A DNA stretch of 64,000 bases from Curtobacterium flaccumfaciens (GTDB taxonomy: Bacteria > Actinomycetota > Actinomycetes > Actinomycetales > Microbacteriaceae): positions 3,162,001-3,226,000 of the forward strand of contig CP121450.1 of assembly GCA_029689965.1 (NCBI GenBank), in the 5' to 3' direction. The notes under the pieces were generated by a model. That model saw only the letters and a list, made by a program, of their open reading frames with translations, was not told the origin of the DNA and did no database searches. Shown here piece by piece: positions 61,442-64,000 of the stretch; position 1 is the first letter of the stretch, and each line of letters starts with the position of its first letter. Position numbers and translations under genes: made by a program.

Positions 61442-61546
61442 GACGCCACTGTAGCCATGCCTACAAATCGGTGCTGCCGTGGCGCGGCTCGCCGGTATGG
61501 TCATCTCGCAGGCCACTGAGGCAGTGGCATCGACGAGAGGGATGCG

Positions 61547-62026
61547 ATGAAGCTCAGATTCAAGTCAATGTATGTTGCTGCCGCTGTGCTGGCTACTGCC
61601 AGCGGGGCGGTTCTGGCTGGTGGTGCAGCACTACCTGCGAACGCTGCAACCAGTACGAGCTGCACAAGCAAGCTCGTGAAGACCGCCACGCTGACATCCG
61701 GCACCGGGAACACCCTCGGCCAAGGCCGCCTGTACTCGAACGGTAACGGTGGTTGGTGCGGCATGACCGTGCACACCGGGTCCTTCGTGGGCAAGGCGAC
61801 TGTCACCGAGGTCTACGTCGACGGGGCGAAGCTGAACGGCACCGAGAATGGATCAGGAGGGGCAGACGACGGCACGTACAGCAACTATGCGGGGCCGGCT
61901 CTCGCCTCAGGTCCGTGTGTGCACGCCCGCTTCTCGATGAACAACGCCAAGCACAATCATGGCGGCTCCGCGGTCATTTACTTCGGATGCACCTCGAACA
62001 ATCACGTGGCCACCGCGAGCTGGTGA
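61547..62026 (+). CDS. Small exported protein
   Basis: 159 residues. Signal peptide MKLRFKSMYVAAAVLATASG...PANA, mature part of about 125 residues with four cysteines (TSC, WCG, GPCVH, YFGCTS) that may form two disulfides. Beta-rich, no family recognised. Confidence 0.65.
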   Translation: MKLRFKSMYVAAAVLATASGAVLAGGAALPANAATSTSCTSKLVKTATLTSGTGNTLGQGRLYSNGNGGWCGMTVHTGSFVGKATVTEVYVDGAKLNGTENGSGGADDGTYSNYAGPALASGPCVHARFSMNNAKHNHGGSAVIYFGCTSNNHVATASW

Positions 62027-62159
62027 CGACAGCTCGGCTCGGCTAGACAGATCGCGCACGTCGGCGAACAGCGCCCGGACAAGTGACGTTCGTTTGTCGC
62101 GGTCGAGCACATCTGCAAGACACCCCCACTCGAGAAGATGGGGCGTTCTTCGTGGTTGG

Positions 62160-62869
62160 TCAGTCGTTCAGGTGCGCGACCGCGTAATCGGCCTCCGACT
62201 GGCTGAACTTGTCGGCGTCGCTGCTGAGCTGGTCGCGGATGGCTTCCGGCGACATGTTCATCGAGTCCTGGTAGGTCTTCGCGGTCGCGAGGGCGTTCGC
62301 GTTCCAATCGGCCTTGACGTGGTCAACGGCATATGCGGCTGCCTCGTCGGAAAACTGGTCGGCGACGTCCGAGGTGAGCTGAGCCCGGATACCTTCCTTG
62401 GACAGGTGCATCATGTCGGAATAGTTCTGTGCAGACTTCAGCGCCGACGTGTACTCGGCCGGGACGTCCGAGTCGGATGAACTCGAGGACGACTCGTCCG
62501 CAGCTTCGGTGGAGGGTGACGGAGTCGCCGCGTCCCCTGTCGCTGCCGGCGCGGATGACTCGAGCGCATCCGAAACACTGTTGAGTGCCGCTGCGTAGAT
62601 CGATGCCGTGGTGATACCGACAATCAGGGCGAGTCCGCCGAGGATGGTTCCGGCGATGGCGAGTCCGCGGGACCGGTTCTTCTGGACGAGGGCGATGATG
62701 CCGAGGACCACCGCTCCCACGCCGAGGACGATCGACACGAAGTTGACAATCGGAATAGCGCATCCCACGATGGCGACGATGCCGAGGATGAGGGCAGTCA
62801 AGCCGAGCGGGTTCGACCGCCTCTGCGTAGGCGGCTGCGGGGCGTAGGGGCGGGCTGATCCTGAGTCAT
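62160..62869 (-). CDS. Ltp-like superinfection-exclusion-type membrane protein (one frame break)
   Basis: About 236 residues. N-terminal cytoplasmic proline-rich tail, two membrane helices (LILGIVAIVGCAIPIVNFVS; AIAGTILGGLALIVGITTAS), a Ser/Asp linker and two C-terminal repeats, YTSALKSAQNYSDMMHLSKE and ALATAKTYQDSMNMSPEAIR. These are the Ltp/PF07553 helical repeats of the streptococcal prophage TP-J34 protein that blocks DNA entry of other phages. Start at 62869 with GGAG; one C missing near 62846-62849. Confidence 0.75.
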
Positions 62870-63105
62870 GGGAGCTCCTTGGTGAAAGCTATGTGGAACC
62901 CCGTGAGCCTAGCCAGACGAACGTATGGTGAGTACCCCGCATAGTGGGGGCAGTTGGAGCCGCCGCCGGTCTGCTCCCGGGAGTGCTCCACTTCCCGTAC
63001 CCGTCGGCGGCTCCGAGAACGCCAGGGAGACGTTCTCACACCCACTGTCGCGGGCCTGAGTCAGGCTATGGTGCAGGAAACAACGCGCGCACTAGTGTTC
63101 GTGAG

Positions 63106-63503
63106 ATGAGCACGAATCGTGATCTGGAACGCGCTGGCATCAACATCGCGGCGCAGACCCCGGCCGTGGCCGCGTCGCTCACGTTCATCTCCGAGCACTA
63201 CCTCGAGCCCCTCACAGCGGACCAGGTCGCTGCGGCCGGTGGCCATGCGCCCCGCACGATGCAGGAGGCGTTCCAACGTGACCTCGATCGCACAGCGACC
63301 AGCGTCATCCTCGAGCTCCGTCTCCACGCGGCCCGCGAGATCCTGCTGCGCGGCCAGGGACCGATCGTGATCAAGGACGTCGCAGCCCGCGTCGGCTGGG
63401 CGCACCCGGCCGCTTCTCCGTCCGCTACCGCGAGCTCTTCGGCGAAACGCCAAGACAGACGCTTCAGGCCCGCGCCCGCGCCCGAGTCGGCTGGCCGCGG
63501 TGA
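63106..63503 (+). CDS. AraC-type DNA-binding domain protein (one frame break)
   Basis: About 132 residues, essentially only the double HTH: FISEHYLEPLTADQVAAAGG and IVIKDVAARVGWAHPGRFSV, RYRELFGETPRQTL. No N-terminal sensor domain. GG for GGG near 63410 breaks the frame. TAGTGT (63093-63098) is seven bases upstream (leaderless). Last prophage gene before attR; might control cargo genes. Confidence 0.65.
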
Positions 63504-63637
63504 TGCCGAATCCCTGATCCGGCATCCGGCACCACCACAGCGCACCCGCCCCTAGCAGGGTGCTAGCCCAGGAGCACGCTCAAACCGGGCCTGCGGGCGA
63601 GGTCAGTGTGTGCACTCGAGTGTGTACTGCAACTGCG

Positions 63638-63685
63638 AAAGCCCCGGCCAGCTAGTCCATAAGAACCGTCTGACCGGGGCTTTTT
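63638..63685 (-). terminator. Phage-supplied terminator at attR
   Basis: Left arm AAAGCCCCGGCCAG (63638-63651) from the phage pairs with CTGACCGGGGCTTT (63670-63683) of the att core. It recreates the tRNA-Thr terminator after integration. Confidence 0.75.
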
Positions 63686-63734
63686 GGAGCCGCCTGTCGG
63701 AATCGAACCGACGACCTATTCATTACGAGTGAAT
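63668..63734. repeat. attR: 67-bp att core
   Basis: Identical to 20951-21017. Here it is joined to the 5' part of tRNA-Thr, so the tRNA stays complete. Confidence 0.95.
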
Positions 63735-63760
63735 CGCTCTGCCGACTGAGCTAAGGCGGC
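63685..63760 (-). tRNA. tRNA-Thr (anticodon CGT), prophage insertion site
   Basis: Acceptor GCCGCCT/AGGCGGC, anticodon loop CTCGTAA (CGT, reads ACG), T-arm GTCGG-TTCGATT-CCGAC, and encoded CCA. 76 nt. The att core supplies its 3' half. Confidence 0.95.
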
Positions 63761-63804
63761 GGGCGCTCCGTTGCCGGAGCGGCACGGGTCACAACTATAC
63801 AGGT

Positions 63805-64000
63805 TCAGACGAGCGAACGCGAAACGAGGGCGTCGAGGTCGGCGAACGAGCGCTGCAGTTCGTCGACCAGGTGCGTGTCGGTGCCGGCGTCCGACCACTC
63901 CCACCACGCGTGACGCAGTGCGGCGAGGGCGACCAGCGACGCCAGGCGCGCCTGCCGACGGCGGACGGCGGCGTCGGCACCGGCACCCGCCCCCTCGAGC
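63805..64000 (-). CDS. C-terminal part of a probable TetR-family regulator
   Basis: The last 64 residues of a gene entering from the right edge: RQARLASLVALAALRHAWWE, HLVDELQRSFADLDALVSRS, stop at 63805. All-helical and typical of TetR C-terminal ends, but the HTH lies outside the window. Confidence 0.5.
   Translation of the reverse strand, partial: LEGAGAGADAAVRRRQARLASLVALAALRHAWWEWSDAGTDTHLVDELQRSFADLDALVSRSLV

Larger units (their letters stand above)
20951..63734. mobile_element. Complete-looking siphovirus prophage integrated in tRNA-Thr
   Basis: About 42.8 kb between two identical 67-bp sequences. It contains a tyrosine integrase next to attL, a repressor/Cro divergon, replication genes, terminase, portal, HK97-type capsid, tail tube, tape measure, tail tip, lysis genes and a cargo block. 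No structural module is missing. Every frame break matches the indel pattern of the host genes, so it may be an intact, inducible prophage. Relatives are likely among temperate phages of Microbacteriaceae. Confidence 0.92.

Overview
The window is a high-GC actinobacterial chromosome. Gene content (ptsI-mtlA-mtlF-mtlD, DeoR-type regulator, ptsH, xthA, trpS, ribD-ribA), start codons often preceded by a TANNNT box 6-8 bases upstream (leaderless mRNAs), and a tRNA-Thr-integrated siphovirus prophage suggest a member of the Microbacteriaceae, perhaps Curtobacterium or a relative. The genus is inference, not proven by the sequence.

Layout. Positions 1-6000 hold a sugar phosphotransferase (PTS) locus: the mannitol operon reads leftwards (ptsI, mtlA, mtlF, mtlD) and a DeoR-family regulator plus HPr read rightwards from the shared control region. 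Positions 6188-20926 are core chromosome: exonuclease III, TrpS, an acetyltransferase, two riboflavin genes, an MFS symporter, a small HTH gene coupled to an ABC exporter, then on the minus strand an aldehyde dehydrogenase, nicotinamidase, a DD-carboxypeptidase and a Gfo/Idh oxidoreductase, and finally a secreted phosphatase made of two nearly repeated HAD domains.

Positions 20951-63734 are a prophage of about 42.8 kb in a tRNA-Thr(CGT) gene, bounded by a perfect 67-bp direct repeat (attL/attR). Its order is: integrase; small early genes and excisionase-like proteins; repressor/Cro divergon; replication genes (HTH initiator, TOPRIM primase-helicase); membrane/coiled-coil genes on the opposite strand; a tRNA; HNH; TerS/TerL; portal; MuF-like protein; scaffold; major capsid; connectors; tail tube; tail chaperone; tape measure; tail tip proteins; CHAP-like lysin; holin-like proteins; a membrane-anchored collagen-like protein. 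After the lysis genes comes a cargo block (56.8-63.5 kb): a P63C-domain protein, a large exported repeat protein followed by a three-helix membrane protein, a mini zinc ribbon, a small exported protein, an Ltp-type superinfection-exclusion-like protein, and an AraC-type HTH. Host sequence resumes at the complete tRNA-Thr gene and the end of a probable TetR-type regulator.

Important caveat. About fifty reading-frame breaks occur throughout host and phage genes alike, including essential ones (trpS, ptsI, ribD). Most are explained by one missing G or C in a run of 3-6, and almost every broken gene regains a multiple-of-three length and a natural C-terminus when that base is restored. I read these as sequencing/assembly indels, not gene decay, so broken genes are listed as single CDSs spanning both frames, with each break described.
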